In this document: positions 6,810 to 14,663 of the stretch, in pieces
Numbering within the stretch: the first letter of the stretch is position 1
Layout: each line of letters opens with the position of its first letter
Assembly (NCBI RefSeq): GCF_030718205.1
Contig: NZ_JAUZQF010000017.1
Location: forward strand, 124,001 to 188,000
Length of the DNA stretch: 64,000 nt
From: Nonomuraea turcica
GTDB lineage: Bacteria; Actinomycetota; Actinomycetes; Streptosporangiales; Streptosporangiaceae
Direction of reading: 5' to 3'
Made by a program: the position numbers and the translations under genes
The notes under the pieces: model-generated
Database searches by the model: none
Told to the model about the DNA's origin: nothing
What the model saw: the letters and a program-made list of their open reading frames with translations, nothing else

Positions 6810-9182
6810 ATGGCTGCCGAGTGGACCCTGTTGCCTGCCGTGGTCGTCCGCAGCGCCGGGTTCCCCTGGGAGCTCGTCGCCTCGCTGGCCTACCCACGGG
6901 CGGCGGAGACGGCGGCGGCGGTCGTACGGCTGGAGCGGCAGGCGCTCGACCTGCTCGCCTGCCCGCAGGCGAGCGGCCGGCTGCCTCGTGGGCTGCGCGG
7001 CCGCCTGCGCCGGCTGCGACCCCTGCCACCCGGCACGCCCGGCCCCGCGGACTGGCTGGCGAGCTGGAACCGGGTGACCGGCCTGCTGGAGGACGCGCGT
7101 CTCGCGCTGGCCGACATGGTCGCCGCCGACGGCGCGCGGGCCAGGACGGCCACCGCCGCGATCGCCGCCGACGAGCGCTTCCTCGACGCCCTGGTCTGCT
7201 CGGCCCCCGCCGCCTACCGCGACCTGCGGCGAGGCCAGGCCGAGACGGCGCGGCAGCTCGCACCGCACCTGCAAAGGCTGGCCACCCGGTGCGCCAGGAC
7301 CGGCTTCTACGCGCCCATCGACTTCGCCCGCATCGAGCCCGGCCGCGACAGCGGCTACACCTGGGCGGGGCACCGCGAATGCGCCCGGCGGATCGCCTAC
7401 CCCGCCGGCCGCATCGGAGAGGCGCTCCAGCAACGCATCCTCGCCGACCCCGCGCTCGTCGCCGGGCTCGTGCCACGGCGGCGGACAGCGACGGGCCCGG
7501 GGACGGGCCCGGGGACGGGCCCGGGGATGAGCACGGGGCACGACGGCACCGCCCTCGCCGGGCACTGCGACGGCCGCCGCACGCTCGCCGAGATCGCCGC
7601 CGACACCGGCACGGGCCTCGAGCGCGCCTCGGCGGCGCTCGCTGTCGCGGTGCGCCGCGGGCTGCTCACCCACGACCTGTGCCCGCCCGCCACCGTCCCC
7701 GACCCGCTTGGCTGGCTCCGCGACCGGCTCCCCGGCGAGCAGACCCCCGCCGCGCCGGAGCCGGGGCTCGTCGCCGCACAGGGAGTGCCCGCGCAGCGGC
7801 GACGCGCCTTCGCCCGCCCGCGGCCGGCCGCCGGGACCGACCTGCCCGTGAGCCGTCGCGTCAGGGAGATCTCCGACCTGCTCGAGCGTTACCCCAGCGC
7901 CTCGCCCGACGTGAAGCTGGCCCTGCAGAGCAGGATCGAGGCCCTCGCCGGCGGCGGCCAGCGGACCGGGCGCGACGAGCACGTCGTCGTGTACGAGGCC
8001 GCGGCCGGCACGCTGCACGTCACCATAGGCGACGCCCTCGCCGCCGACCTGCGCGACGGTGTGCCCGCGGCGCTCGGCCCGCTCGCCGAGGAGGCCGAGC
8101 AGACCAGGCTCCGCACCAACCGGCTGCTCGCCGGGCGGCTCGGCGCGGGCACGTTCGAGCTGGCCGAGGCGCTGCGGGCCGCGGGAAACCTGGAGATCCA
8201 GCGCGGCGACCGGATCGCCGGACTCGTCGGCGACGTGGCCCCGGACGCCGTCGCCCTGGACCTCGCCGGGGTGTTGGCGGAGCCGGTCCCGCCGACTGCG
8301 CCGGTGTTGTGCGCGGCCGACGTCATGGTGGCGGCGCCGGCGCTGGAGGCGTACGAGCCGGGCGTGACCCCGCTGGTGCTCGGCGGCTTCCACCACGCGC
8401 CGCTGCTCACGCCGTGGGAACAGCGCTTCCACCGGGACGCCGGAGCTCCGGGGAGCTCCGGCGAGCGCCGGAGCTCGGCCGCCATCGCGCGGGCGCTGCG
8501 CGGATTCACCGCGCTCAACGTCATCTCGCCCCGCGCCGACGGCCTGCCTTCGCCGGAACTCCCCGGGCCCGTCCTGGAGTCCGGGGGCGCGGCGGCGGAC
8601 CCGCGGCGGCGCCGCGTCGGCCTCGACGACCTGTACGTGCGCAGCGACGGCCACCACGCCGTCCTGCACGCCAAGGGCACCGACGAGCCGCTGATGATCC
8701 ACAACGGCGAACCCGGGCACGCCCTGCACACCGCGTTCGGCCTGCCGAGACTCCAGCCGCCCACCCTGCCGGACCTGCCCCGGACACCCCGCCTGACATG
8801 GGGGAACGTCGTCATCTCGCGGCAGCGGTGGCGGCTGGGCAGGATCGCGTTCGACGCGCTCGGCCGGGCCGGGGGCGACCGCGACCTGCTGCTGGCCATG
8901 GCCCGCCTGCGCGATCTGCACCACCTGCCCCGCACGTTCTTCGCAGCCGCCTTCGCCCCCACCTTCGCCGCCGCCGAGCGAAGGCCCGTCTACGTCGACA
9001 CCCGCGCGCCCGCCCTCATCGAGCAGCTGGCCCGCCTGGGCGGCACGGCCGAACGGCTCACCTTGACCGAGACACTGCCAGGACCGGAGGAGTGCTGGCT
9101 GCGCGACGGCGGACAGCACTTCGCCGCCCGGCTGCGCTGCGTCTACCTGCGGCCGGCGTCGCGTGCGGGGGAGCGCGGCTGA
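6810..9182 (+). CDS. LanB-type lantibiotic dehydratase N-domain protein / possible peptide aminoacyl-tRNA ligase
   Basis: Proteins of this family use glutamyl-tRNA (or another aminoacyl-tRNA) to modify a ribosomal peptide. The 790-aa product starts with the family-typical VVVRSAGFPWELV (about 11-23). Late it carries the block WGNVVISRQRWRLGR, then LPRTFFAAAFAPTFAAAERRPVYVDTRAPALIEQL, as in the C-terminal part of the glutamylation domain. The SpaB_C elimination domain that would complete a class I dehydratase is neither fused nor found as a neighbouring gene. LanC is also missing. LanB-like enzymes lacking elimination activity include the PEARLs, which add amino acids to the C terminus of a scaffold peptide. 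AGAGGGG lies 7 nt before ATG 6810. A GPGT repeat loop (about 228-239) and a hairpin-forming segment (8439-8462) are local oddities. The family is fairly certain; the chemistry is open. Confidence 0.8.
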   Translation: MAAEWTLLPAVVVRSAGFPWELVASLAYPRAAETAAAVVRLERQALDLLACPQASGRLPRGLRGRLRRLRPLPPGTPGPADWLASWNRVTGLLEDARLALADMVAADGARARTATAAIAADERFLDALVCSAPAAYRDLRRGQAETARQLAPHLQRLATRCARTGFYAPIDFARIEPGRDSGYTWAGHRECARRIAYPAGRIGEALQQRILADPALVAGLVPRRRTATGPGTGPGTGPGMSTGHDGTALAGHCDGRRTLAEIAADTGTGLERASAALAVAVRRGLLTHDLCPPATVPDPLGWLRDRLPGEQTPAAPEPGLVAAQGVPAQRRRAFARPRPAAGTDLPVSRRVREISDLLERYPSASPDVKLALQSRIEALAGGGQRTGRDEHVVVYEAAAGTLHVTIGDALAADLRDGVPAALGPLAEEAEQTRLRTNRLLAGRLGAGTFELAEALRAAGNLEIQRGDRIAGLVGDVAPDAVALDLAGVLAEPVPPTAPVLCAADVMVAAPALEAYEPGVTPLVLGGFHHAPLLTPWEQRFHRDAGAPGSSGERRSSAAIARALRGFTALNVISPRADGLPSPELPGPVLESGGAAADPRRRRVGLDDLYVRSDGHHAVLHAKGTDEPLMIHNGEPGHALHTAFGLPRLQPPTLPDLPRTPRLTWGNVVISRQRWRLGRIAFDALGRAGGDRDLLLAMARLRDLHHLPRTFFAAAFAPTFAAAERRPVYVDTRAPALIEQLARLGGTAERLTLTETLPGPEECWLRDGGQHFAARLRCVYLRPASRAGERG
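7491..7526 (+). repeat. three 12-bp tandem repeats in LanB-like gene
   Basis: ACGGGCCCGGGG is repeated three times in frame, encoding a GPGT-type flexible insert in the LanB-like protein. Probably a slippage-derived loop expansion. Confidence 0.85.
8439..8462. repeat. inverted repeat inside LanB-like gene
   Basis: GCCGGAGCTCC and its perfect reverse complement are separated by GG, followed by a third partial copy (GCCGGAGCTC, 8466-8475). It encodes a Gly/Ser/Arg loop. A strong RNA hairpin is expected, but there is no sign of a regulatory role. Confidence 0.7.
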
Positions 9183-9341
9183 TGGACCTGCTCGTCGGCG
9201 GGCCGGCACGTGCGTTTCCCGCCGGCGGCGCCCGGCCGGCTCGCCGCCGACCCCCACGCCCTCGACGGTCTCACCTCACTCGCCCGCGAACGCCTCACGG
9301 CCCAACTGTCCAGAGCCGACGTCCTGAGGAGTTGCGAATGA
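9183..9341 (+). pseudogene. short coding remnant or small peptide directly after LanB-like gene
   Basis: In the reading frame that continues past the LanB-like stop, GTG 9210 opens a 43-codon frame. Its second half reads like a real amphipathic helix (LAADPHALDGLTSLARERL...RADVLRSCE) and its stop overlaps the next ATG (ATGA at 9338-9341). An ATG at 9182 overlaps the LanB stop (TGATG) but enters an Arg/Pro-rich frame. A frameshift near 9225 would join the two into one translationally coupled small gene. It may be a decayed partner protein, a precursor peptide, or chance. No homology is recognised. Confidence 0.3.
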
Positions 9342-9403
9342 ACGCCTTTACCCCACACCGCGGGCGCTCCTGGCGCCGACACCGCGGCGCGGCCGAGCGG
9401 TAA
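9338..9403 (+). CDS. 21-aa cationic peptide ORF with strong RBS
   Basis: ATG 9338 is preceded by GAGGAG at 6 nt, one of the best ribosome binding sites in the locus. The peptide starts MNAFTPHRGRSW and ends RRHRGAAER, with seven arginines, two histidines, one Ser and one Thr. It lies between the LanB-like gene and the exporter genes, where a RiPP precursor or scaffold peptide is expected. It is too short for sequence statistics, and translation is inferred only from the ribosome binding site and position. Confidence 0.4.
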   Translation: MNAFTPHRGRSWRRHRGAAER

Positions 9404-9477
9404 ATCGGTTGCCCCGCCGTCCGACGGGATGCTGTACTCACTCGCAGCGACAGTCCAGCGATCAAGGAGGCCCCGAG

Positions 9478-9579
9478 ATGCGGGAAGCGTTCATGTCCCC
9501 CCAGCACCGTGACTCCTTCGACACAAAGGGCATGACGCTTCTTGAGACGACCGTCCGACCAGGGGATTTCCCCGCATAG
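9478..9579 (+). CDS. 33-aa peptide ORF with strong RBS, candidate RiPP scaffold/precursor
   Basis: ATG 9478 follows AAGGAGG at 7 nt. The peptide begins MREAFMSPQHRDSFDTK and ends TTVRPGDFPA. It contains two Ser and four Thr but no Cys, so it could not form lanthionine rings. It could be dehydrated or carry residues added at its C-terminal Ala, as pearlin scaffolds do. It overlaps the start of the first ABC gene (TTG 9542) in another frame, so it may also be a coupled leader peptide. A third possibility is that it is the true N-terminus of that ABC protein separated by a frameshift. It is the best-placed candidate substrate of the LanB-like enzyme on ribosome-binding-site evidence. Confidence 0.45.
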   Translation: MREAFMSPQHRDSFDTKGMTLLETTVRPGDFPA

Positions 9580-11290
9580 CACGTCCGTCCTGCGCCTCCT
9601 CCGGCCAGGACCCCGCCCCGCCGCCGCGCTGGCCGCGGCCATCGCCGCCGCCACCGCGCTCCCGCTGGCGGCGCCCCAGATCACCCGCCGCTTCGTCGAC
9701 GACGCGATCGGCGGCGCGAGCATCCGTCACCTGACCCTGATCGCCCTCGGCTACCTCGTCCTGGCCGTCGCCGGGCAGGCCGCCAGGATGGTGACCGCCT
9801 GGCTGGCCAGCCGGCTCGCCTGGGACGGCACCAACCGCGTGCGCGAGCGGCTCGCCGGGCACGCGCTCGGCCTGGACATGGCCTTCCACGGCAGGCACAC
9901 GCCTGGCGAGCTGATCGAGCGCGTGGACGGCGACGTCGTGGCGGTCGCGGACTTCGTCGTCGCGTTCCTGCTGGACGTCGTGGCCAGCGTGCTGCTCCTG
10001 GCCGGGGTGGTCGTCGTCGTCTTCGGCGTCGACTGGCGCATCGGGTGCGCACTGCTGGCGTACTGCGTTCTGATCGGCTACGGCATGGCCCGCGCCCAGC
10101 GGGCAGCCGTTCCGTCTGCGGCCCGCTCGCGGGCGGCGAGCGCGACCCTGTTCGGCCACCTCGAAGAGCGGCTCGCCGGCGCCGAGGACATCAGGGCCAA
10201 CGGCGCGGGGGAGCATGCGGTAGGCCGCTTCCACCAGGTCAGCGCCGCTCTGTTCCGTGCCGAGAACAGCGACGCCCGCGTCGGCACCGTCCTGCTGGCC
10301 GGCACGTCGGTGGCCTTCGCCGCCGGTACGGCGATCATGCTCGGTCTCGCCGCCTGGGCCATGGCCGCCGGCACGCTCACGGTCGGCACCGCCGTGCTGC
10401 TCTTCCAGTACACGCTGATGGTACGGGCGCCGTTCGAGCGGCTGATCGACCAGATCAGGGAGTATCAGGCGGCGCTGGCCGGGCTCGCCCGCATCGGCGG
10501 CCTGCTGGCCGAACGCCGCACTCTCCCCGAACCCGGCCGCCCGTGGCCCCTGCCCCCGGCCGGGCCGCTCGCGCTGCGTCTCGACGATGTCAGCTTCGCC
10601 TACCCTGGCGACGACGAGCAGGTGCTGTCGGGCATCACCCTCGAGCTCGCCCCCGGCGAGACGCTGGGCCTGGTCGGCCGCACCGGCAGCGGCAAGACCA
10701 CCCTGGCCCGGCTCATCCTGCGCCTCTACGATCCGGTCGAGGGTGCGGTGCGCGTCGGCGGGCTCGACCTGCGCGAGGCCGCCCCGGCGTCCCTGCGCCA
10801 CCGGATCGGCGTCGTCACGCAGGACGTGCAGATGTTCGCGGCCAGTGTGCGCGACAACCTGACACTGTTCCGGCCGTCGCCGGACGACGACCGGCTCCGC
10901 GAGATCCTCGACGGCGTCGGCTTGGGCGACTGGCTGGCCGCCCTGCCCGACGGGCTCGACACCGAGGTACGCGACGTCTCCGCGGGCGAGGCCCAGCTCA
11001 TCGCGTTCGCGCGGGCGTTCTTGGCCGATCCGGGCCTCGTCGTGCTGGACGAGGCGTCGAGCCGGCTCGACCCGGGCACCGAACGCCGCATCGAGCAGAG
11101 CATCGGCCGCCTGCTCGACGGCAGAACCGGCGTGATCATCGCGCACCGGCTCTCCTCGCTGTCCCGCGTGGACAAGATCGCCGTACTCGACCAAGGCAAG
11201 ATCATCGAGTACGGCCGCCGCGCCGACCTCGCCGCCGACCCCCGGAGCCGGTTCGGTCGCCTGCTCGACCTGGCGGGGGTGAGCAGGTGA
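9542..11290 (+). CDS. ABC exporter half-transporter, catalytic-Glu subunit
   Basis: This 582-aa type-I ABC exporter half has a membrane domain (about 1-310, six helices) and a nucleotide-binding domain. The NBD has Walker A GRTGSGKTT, Q-loop VVTQDVQMF, Walker B LVVLDEAS with the catalytic Glu, and H-loop IIAHR. The signature is degenerate (VSAGEAQ instead of LSGGQ). Together with the next protein it should form a heterodimer exporting a peptide or lipid, here presumably the product of the LanB-like enzyme. Only TTG 9542 is available as a start; AAGGG lies about 11 nt upstream. The real N-terminus could lie in the overlapping 33-aa frame if there is a frameshift. Its stop overlaps the next gene's ATG (TGATG). 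Confidence 0.85.
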   Translation: MRRPSDQGISPHSTSVLRLLRPGPRPAAALAAAIAAATALPLAAPQITRRFVDDAIGGASIRHLTLIALGYLVLAVAGQAARMVTAWLASRLAWDGTNRVRERLAGHALGLDMAFHGRHTPGELIERVDGDVVAVADFVVAFLLDVVASVLLLAGVVVVVFGVDWRIGCALLAYCVLIGYGMARAQRAAVPSAARSRAASATLFGHLEERLAGAEDIRANGAGEHAVGRFHQVSAALFRAENSDARVGTVLLAGTSVAFAAGTAIMLGLAAWAMAAGTLTVGTAVLLFQYTLMVRAPFERLIDQIREYQAALAGLARIGGLLAERRTLPEPGRPWPLPPAGPLALRLDDVSFAYPGDDEQVLSGITLELAPGETLGLVGRTGSGKTTLARLILRLYDPVEGAVRVGGLDLREAAPASLRHRIGVVTQDVQMFAASVRDNLTLFRPSPDDDRLREILDGVGLGDWLAALPDGLDTEVRDVSAGEAQLIAFARAFLADPGLVVLDEASSRLDPGTERRIEQSIGRLLDGRTGVIIAHRLSSLSRVDKIAVLDQGKIIEYGRRADLAADPRSRFGRLLDLAGVSR

Positions 11291-13119
11291 TGAAGCCGGT
11301 GATGCTGGTGGCCACCAGGCTGGCCACGTTCGACCTGCGCCGCTACCTCGTCGGCGCGCTGCTGTGGATGCCCGTCCACGTCGTCCCGCTCGCCGGCGGG
11401 CTGGTGCTGCGGCAGCTGTTCGACCAGCTCAGCGGGCACCGTCCGGCGAGTCTGGAGCTGTCGTTGTGGTGGTGCGCGGCGTTCGTGGGCGTCGAGGTCG
11501 TCCGCGGTGTGATGATCGTCATCGCGTGGACGTACGGGGTCTACTGGTGGTGCGCGGCGGCGACCCTGCTGCGATCCAACGTGCTGCGCTCGCTCCTCAC
11601 CGCCCGGGGCCCCGCCGCCGCCCGCCTGCCGCACTCCTCCGGCGAGTCGGTCGCGCGCCTCCGCGATGACGTGGCCGACGCGGTCGACTTCACCGATGAA
11701 AGCGTCAGCCTGGCCGGCACGACCGTCTTCGCCGCGGCCGCTTTGGCGATCATGGCATCCATCGACCCCGTGATCACGCTGGTGCTGGTCGTGCCGATGC
11801 TCGCCGTCGGCGTGCTGAGCAGGACGCTGCGGAGGCCGATCGCCCGGCTGCACCGGCGGTCCAGGGTGCTCGGCGCGGCCGTCACCGCGTACATCGGCGA
11901 GCTCTTCGGCGGCGTCCTCGCCATCAAGACCGCCGGCGCCGAGGAAGCGGCGCTGGAGCGGCTCAGGGAGCACAATCGGCGCCGCCGCGACGCCGCCGTC
12001 AAGGACCGGCTGGCGACCGACCTCCTCGACGCCACCACCGGCACGACCATCGAGCTCAGCATCGGCCTCGTGCTGCTGCTCGCCGCGCCCGCGATGCGCG
12101 GCGGCGAGTTCACCGTCGGCGACCTGGCGCTGTTCACCAGCTACATCGGCTGGCTGACGGCCTTGCCACGGTCGATCGGCACAACCCTGTACGGGCTGCC
12201 CCAGGCAGCCGTCGCCGTGGACCGGCTCACCCGCCTCATGGCACCGCACGAGAACGCCGACGACCTGTCCAGGGACAACGGCGTGTGGCTTCGTCGCGAC
12301 CCGCCTCCACCTTCACCGGCGGCGGTCCCACCGGGAGAAGCCGGGGGGCTCTCGCGAGGCGGGGACCGGTTGGCGGTCCTCGAGGCGCGCGGACTGACGG
12401 TCCGCCACGACGACCACGGCAGACGCGGCCTCTTCGACGTGGACCTGCGCCTGCAACGCGGCACCTTCACCGTCGTCACCGGCGCCGTCGGCTCCGGCAA
12501 GACGACCTTGATCCGCGCCCTGCTGGGCCTGCTACCCCTGCACTCCGGCACGATCTCCTGGAACGGCGTCCCGATCGGCGACCCGGGCACGTTCCTCGTC
12601 CCCGGCCGCGCTGCCTACGCGGGCCAGGTCCCGCGCCTGTTCTCCGAGACCCTGCGCGAGAACCTGCTCCTCGGCCGGCCCGCCACCGACGACGAGATCG
12701 GCCGCGCGCTGGAGCTGGCGGCGTTCGAGGCGGACCTGGCCGAGATGCCGGACGGCCTGGACACGGTCGTCGGCCCGCGCGGTGTGCGGCTGTCCGGCGG
12801 CCAGGTCCAGCGGGCCACCGCCGCCCGGGCGCTGGTGCGTACGCCGGAGCTGCTGGTCGTGGACGATCTGTCGTCCGCCCTGGACGTCGAGACCGAGCGC
12901 CTGCTGTGGGACCGGATCGCCGGCCGCGGCCCGGAGACCGTCCTGGTGGTGTCACACCGGCAGGCCGCACTCGAACGCGCCGACCAGATCATCGTCCTCG
13001 ACCGCGGCCACGTGGCCGGGCGCGGCCCCCTCGGCGAGCTGCTGGAGCATTGTCCGGAGATGCGCCGCCTGTGGAGCGCCGAGCGCATCACGGAAGCCGA
13101 GGAAGGAGGGGGCGGCTGA
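11290..13119 (+). CDS. ABC exporter half-transporter, degenerate-site subunit
   Basis: This 609-aa ABC exporter half is translationally coupled to the preceding subunit. The membrane domain spans about 15-310 and is followed by a Pro/Gly-rich linker. The NBD has Walker A GAVGSGKTT, a canonical signature LSGGQVQR, Walker B LLVVDDLSS where Asp replaces the catalytic Glu, and H-loop VVSHR. The Asp here and the altered signature in the partner fall in the same composite ATP site. This is the standard arrangement of heterodimeric exporters with one degenerate and one active site. The substrate is probably a modified peptide from this locus; that is inferred from neighbours only. No peptidase (C39) domain is present, so any leader must be removed by another enzyme. 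Confidence 0.86.
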   Translation: MKPVMLVATRLATFDLRRYLVGALLWMPVHVVPLAGGLVLRQLFDQLSGHRPASLELSLWWCAAFVGVEVVRGVMIVIAWTYGVYWWCAAATLLRSNVLRSLLTARGPAAARLPHSSGESVARLRDDVADAVDFTDESVSLAGTTVFAAAALAIMASIDPVITLVLVVPMLAVGVLSRTLRRPIARLHRRSRVLGAAVTAYIGELFGGVLAIKTAGAEEAALERLREHNRRRRDAAVKDRLATDLLDATTGTTIELSIGLVLLLAAPAMRGGEFTVGDLALFTSYIGWLTALPRSIGTTLYGLPQAAVAVDRLTRLMAPHENADDLSRDNGVWLRRDPPPPSPAAVPPGEAGGLSRGGDRLAVLEARGLTVRHDDHGRRGLFDVDLRLQRGTFTVVTGAVGSGKTTLIRALLGLLPLHSGTISWNGVPIGDPGTFLVPGRAAYAGQVPRLFSETLRENLLLGRPATDDEIGRALELAAFEADLAEMPDGLDTVVGPRGVRLSGGQVQRATAARALVRTPELLVVDDLSSALDVETERLLWDRIAGRGPETVLVVSHRQAALERADQIIVLDRGHVAGRGPLGELLEHCPEMRRLWSAERITEAEEGGGG

Positions 13120-13124
13120 CTCCC

Positions 13125-13568
13125 TTACCCGTCCGTCTTGCCGAGGGCCGCCAGGACCTGGTCGAGCTTGGTGTCGAGCGACTGGAGCTTCGCGTCAACC
13201 GACTCGAACCTGGCGTCAACCGACTCGAACCTGGCGTCAACGGACTCGAGCCTGGCGTCAATGGACTCGAGCCTGGCGTTGACCGACCGGAACTCAGCGT
13301 CAACCGACTCGAACCGCTTCTCCATCAACTCAGTCAGCCGTCGCTCGAGGTCGTTCAAGTCCTCTTTCGTCGCGAGGGTGCCGCGACCGGCCATGATCTC
13401 CCCGAGCACGGGCTCAGTGTATGCCAGGACCTCCTCGCGGATCACTGCAGGAAGCTGCTCCTCAGCCGCCTTGATGCCCGCCAGGTTGGTGTTGACGGTG
13501 AAGGCCCATGCCTCCAGGCGCTGGACGCGGTCAGCGATGTGGGCTCGCTGCTGTGGTGGTGCGGTCAC
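13125..13568 (-). CDS. coiled-coil protein with 7-residue repeats
   Basis: This 147-aa hydrophilic protein has a C-terminal half made of successive heptads of the type RFESVDA / RLESIDA. These predict a continuous parallel coiled coil from about residue 80 to the end; no membrane segment or catalytic motif is seen. The N-terminal half (VQRLEAWAFTVNTNLAGIKAAEEQLPAVIREEV) is also helical. It converges on the ABC exporter with only 5 bp between the stops. The start is GTG 13568; no clear ribosome binding site is visible, so an internal start is possible. Function unknown; it resembles small tropomyosin-like or phage-tail-chaperone-like coiled coils common in actinomycetes. Confidence 0.7.
   Translation of the reverse strand: MTAPPQQRAHIADRVQRLEAWAFTVNTNLAGIKAAEEQLPAVIREEVLAYTEPVLGEIMAGRGTLATKEDLNDLERRLTELMEKRFESVDAEFRSVNARLESIDARLESVDARFESVDARFESVDAKLQSLDTKLDQVLAALGKTDG
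13179..13304 (-). repeat. six 21-bp tandem repeats encoding heptads
   Basis: Six consecutive 21-bp units of the form CGACTCGAACCTGGCGTCAAC (as read on +) encode the heptads of the coiled-coil gene. Two neighbouring units (13200-13220 and 13221-13241) are identical, pointing to recent slippage or unequal exchange. Copy number may vary between strains. Confidence 0.9.
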
Positions 13569-13761
13569 GCCGTCATGTTAGACCGCTCACGGCCTAGTGA
13601 GGGGCCGAAGCCGCACGATCTGTGGATAGGCCTGAGGCCGCTCGGGCCGCAATCGAGACCCCCACGGACATTACGGTCCAGTCCTCGGGTGATTGGGCCG
13701 AGGACGCTTCGGTCAGCCCTGGCGCGGAGCGACCGGTGACTGAGTCGGGCACCATGGACAT

Positions 13762-14658
13762 GTGACTCCAAGCACGACGAAGTCCCCACTCGCGGACCAG
13801 GTGGAGGCGGCCGAGCCCAGCGATCCGCGTCAGGCGTCCGACATCGCCTTGCTGGCCGAGCTGGTCGGCCAGGGAAGCGTGGCGGTGTTGAGCGGGGCGG
13901 GCATCTCGACCGAGTCGGGCATCCCCGACTACCGAGGCCCGACAGGCCAGGCCCGTCGGGCCGAGCCGATGACGTACCAGCGTTTCGTCGGCAGCGCGGA
14001 GGCCCGCCGCCGCTACTGGGCACGCAGCCACGTCGGCTGGCAGCAGATCGGCCAGGCCCGGCCCAACGCCGGCCACCGCGCCGTGGCCGCGCTGGAGCGC
14101 CACGGCCTGCTGTCCGGCATCATCACCCAGAACGTGGACAGCCTCCACCAAGCCGCGGGAGCCCGCCGCGTGATCGAGCTGCACGGCGGCCTCGACCGCG
14201 TCGTCTGCCTGTCATGTCGGGAGCGCACCTCGCGCTCGGACCTGGACCGCCGCCTACGCGAGGCCAACCCGCACTGGCACGCCATCGGCCACCAGATCAA
14301 CCCCGACGGCGACGCCGTGCTCACCGACGGACAGGTCGAGGGCTTCGAGGTGGTGGACTGCACCGGCTGCGGCGGCCTCCTCAAACCAGACGTGATCTTC
14401 TTCGGCGAGAACGTACCCCGGGCCCGCGTGGACGAATGTTTCGGGATGGTGGCACGGGCCCGAGTGTTGCTCGTGCTCGGATCCTCACTGGCGATCAAAT
14501 CAGGCCTGCGCTTCGTCACCAAGGCCGCGGCGCTCGGCCTCCCGATCGCCATCGTCAACCAGGGCCCGACCGGCGGCGACGCCGACGCCACGCTCACCTT
14601 GGACGCCCCGCTCGGCACCACCCTGACCGACCTGGCCACCCAGCTCGGGGCACAATAG
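13762..14658 (+). CDS. Sir2-family NAD-dependent protein deacylase
   Basis: This 298-aa sirtuin would remove acyl groups from protein lysines using NAD. All family motifs are present: GAGISTESGIPDYRG (45-59), ITQNVDSLH, the catalytic His in ELHGGL, two CxxC zinc pairs (CLSC and CTGC) and LGSSLAIKSG. The start is GTG 13762, the most upstream in-frame start after a stop codon; the ribosome binding site is weak. The next gene begins 5 bp after the stop, so the two are probably cotranscribed. Class III-like bacterial sirtuins often act as desuccinylases, but the Y/R selectivity pair was not identified here. Confidence 0.93.
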   Translation: MTPSTTKSPLADQVEAAEPSDPRQASDIALLAELVGQGSVAVLSGAGISTESGIPDYRGPTGQARRAEPMTYQRFVGSAEARRRYWARSHVGWQQIGQARPNAGHRAVAALERHGLLSGIITQNVDSLHQAAGARRVIELHGGLDRVVCLSCRERTSRSDLDRRLREANPHWHAIGHQINPDGDAVLTDGQVEGFEVVDCTGCGGLLKPDVIFFGENVPRARVDECFGMVARARVLLVLGSSLAIKSGLRFVTKAAALGLPIAIVNQGPTGGDADATLTLDAPLGTTLTDLATQLGAQ

Positions 14659-14663
14659 CTCGC

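Noticed and set aside
13179..13304. Regular repeats considered as a CRISPR array
   Set aside because: Repeats are contiguous 21-bp units without spacers and encode heptads in frame.
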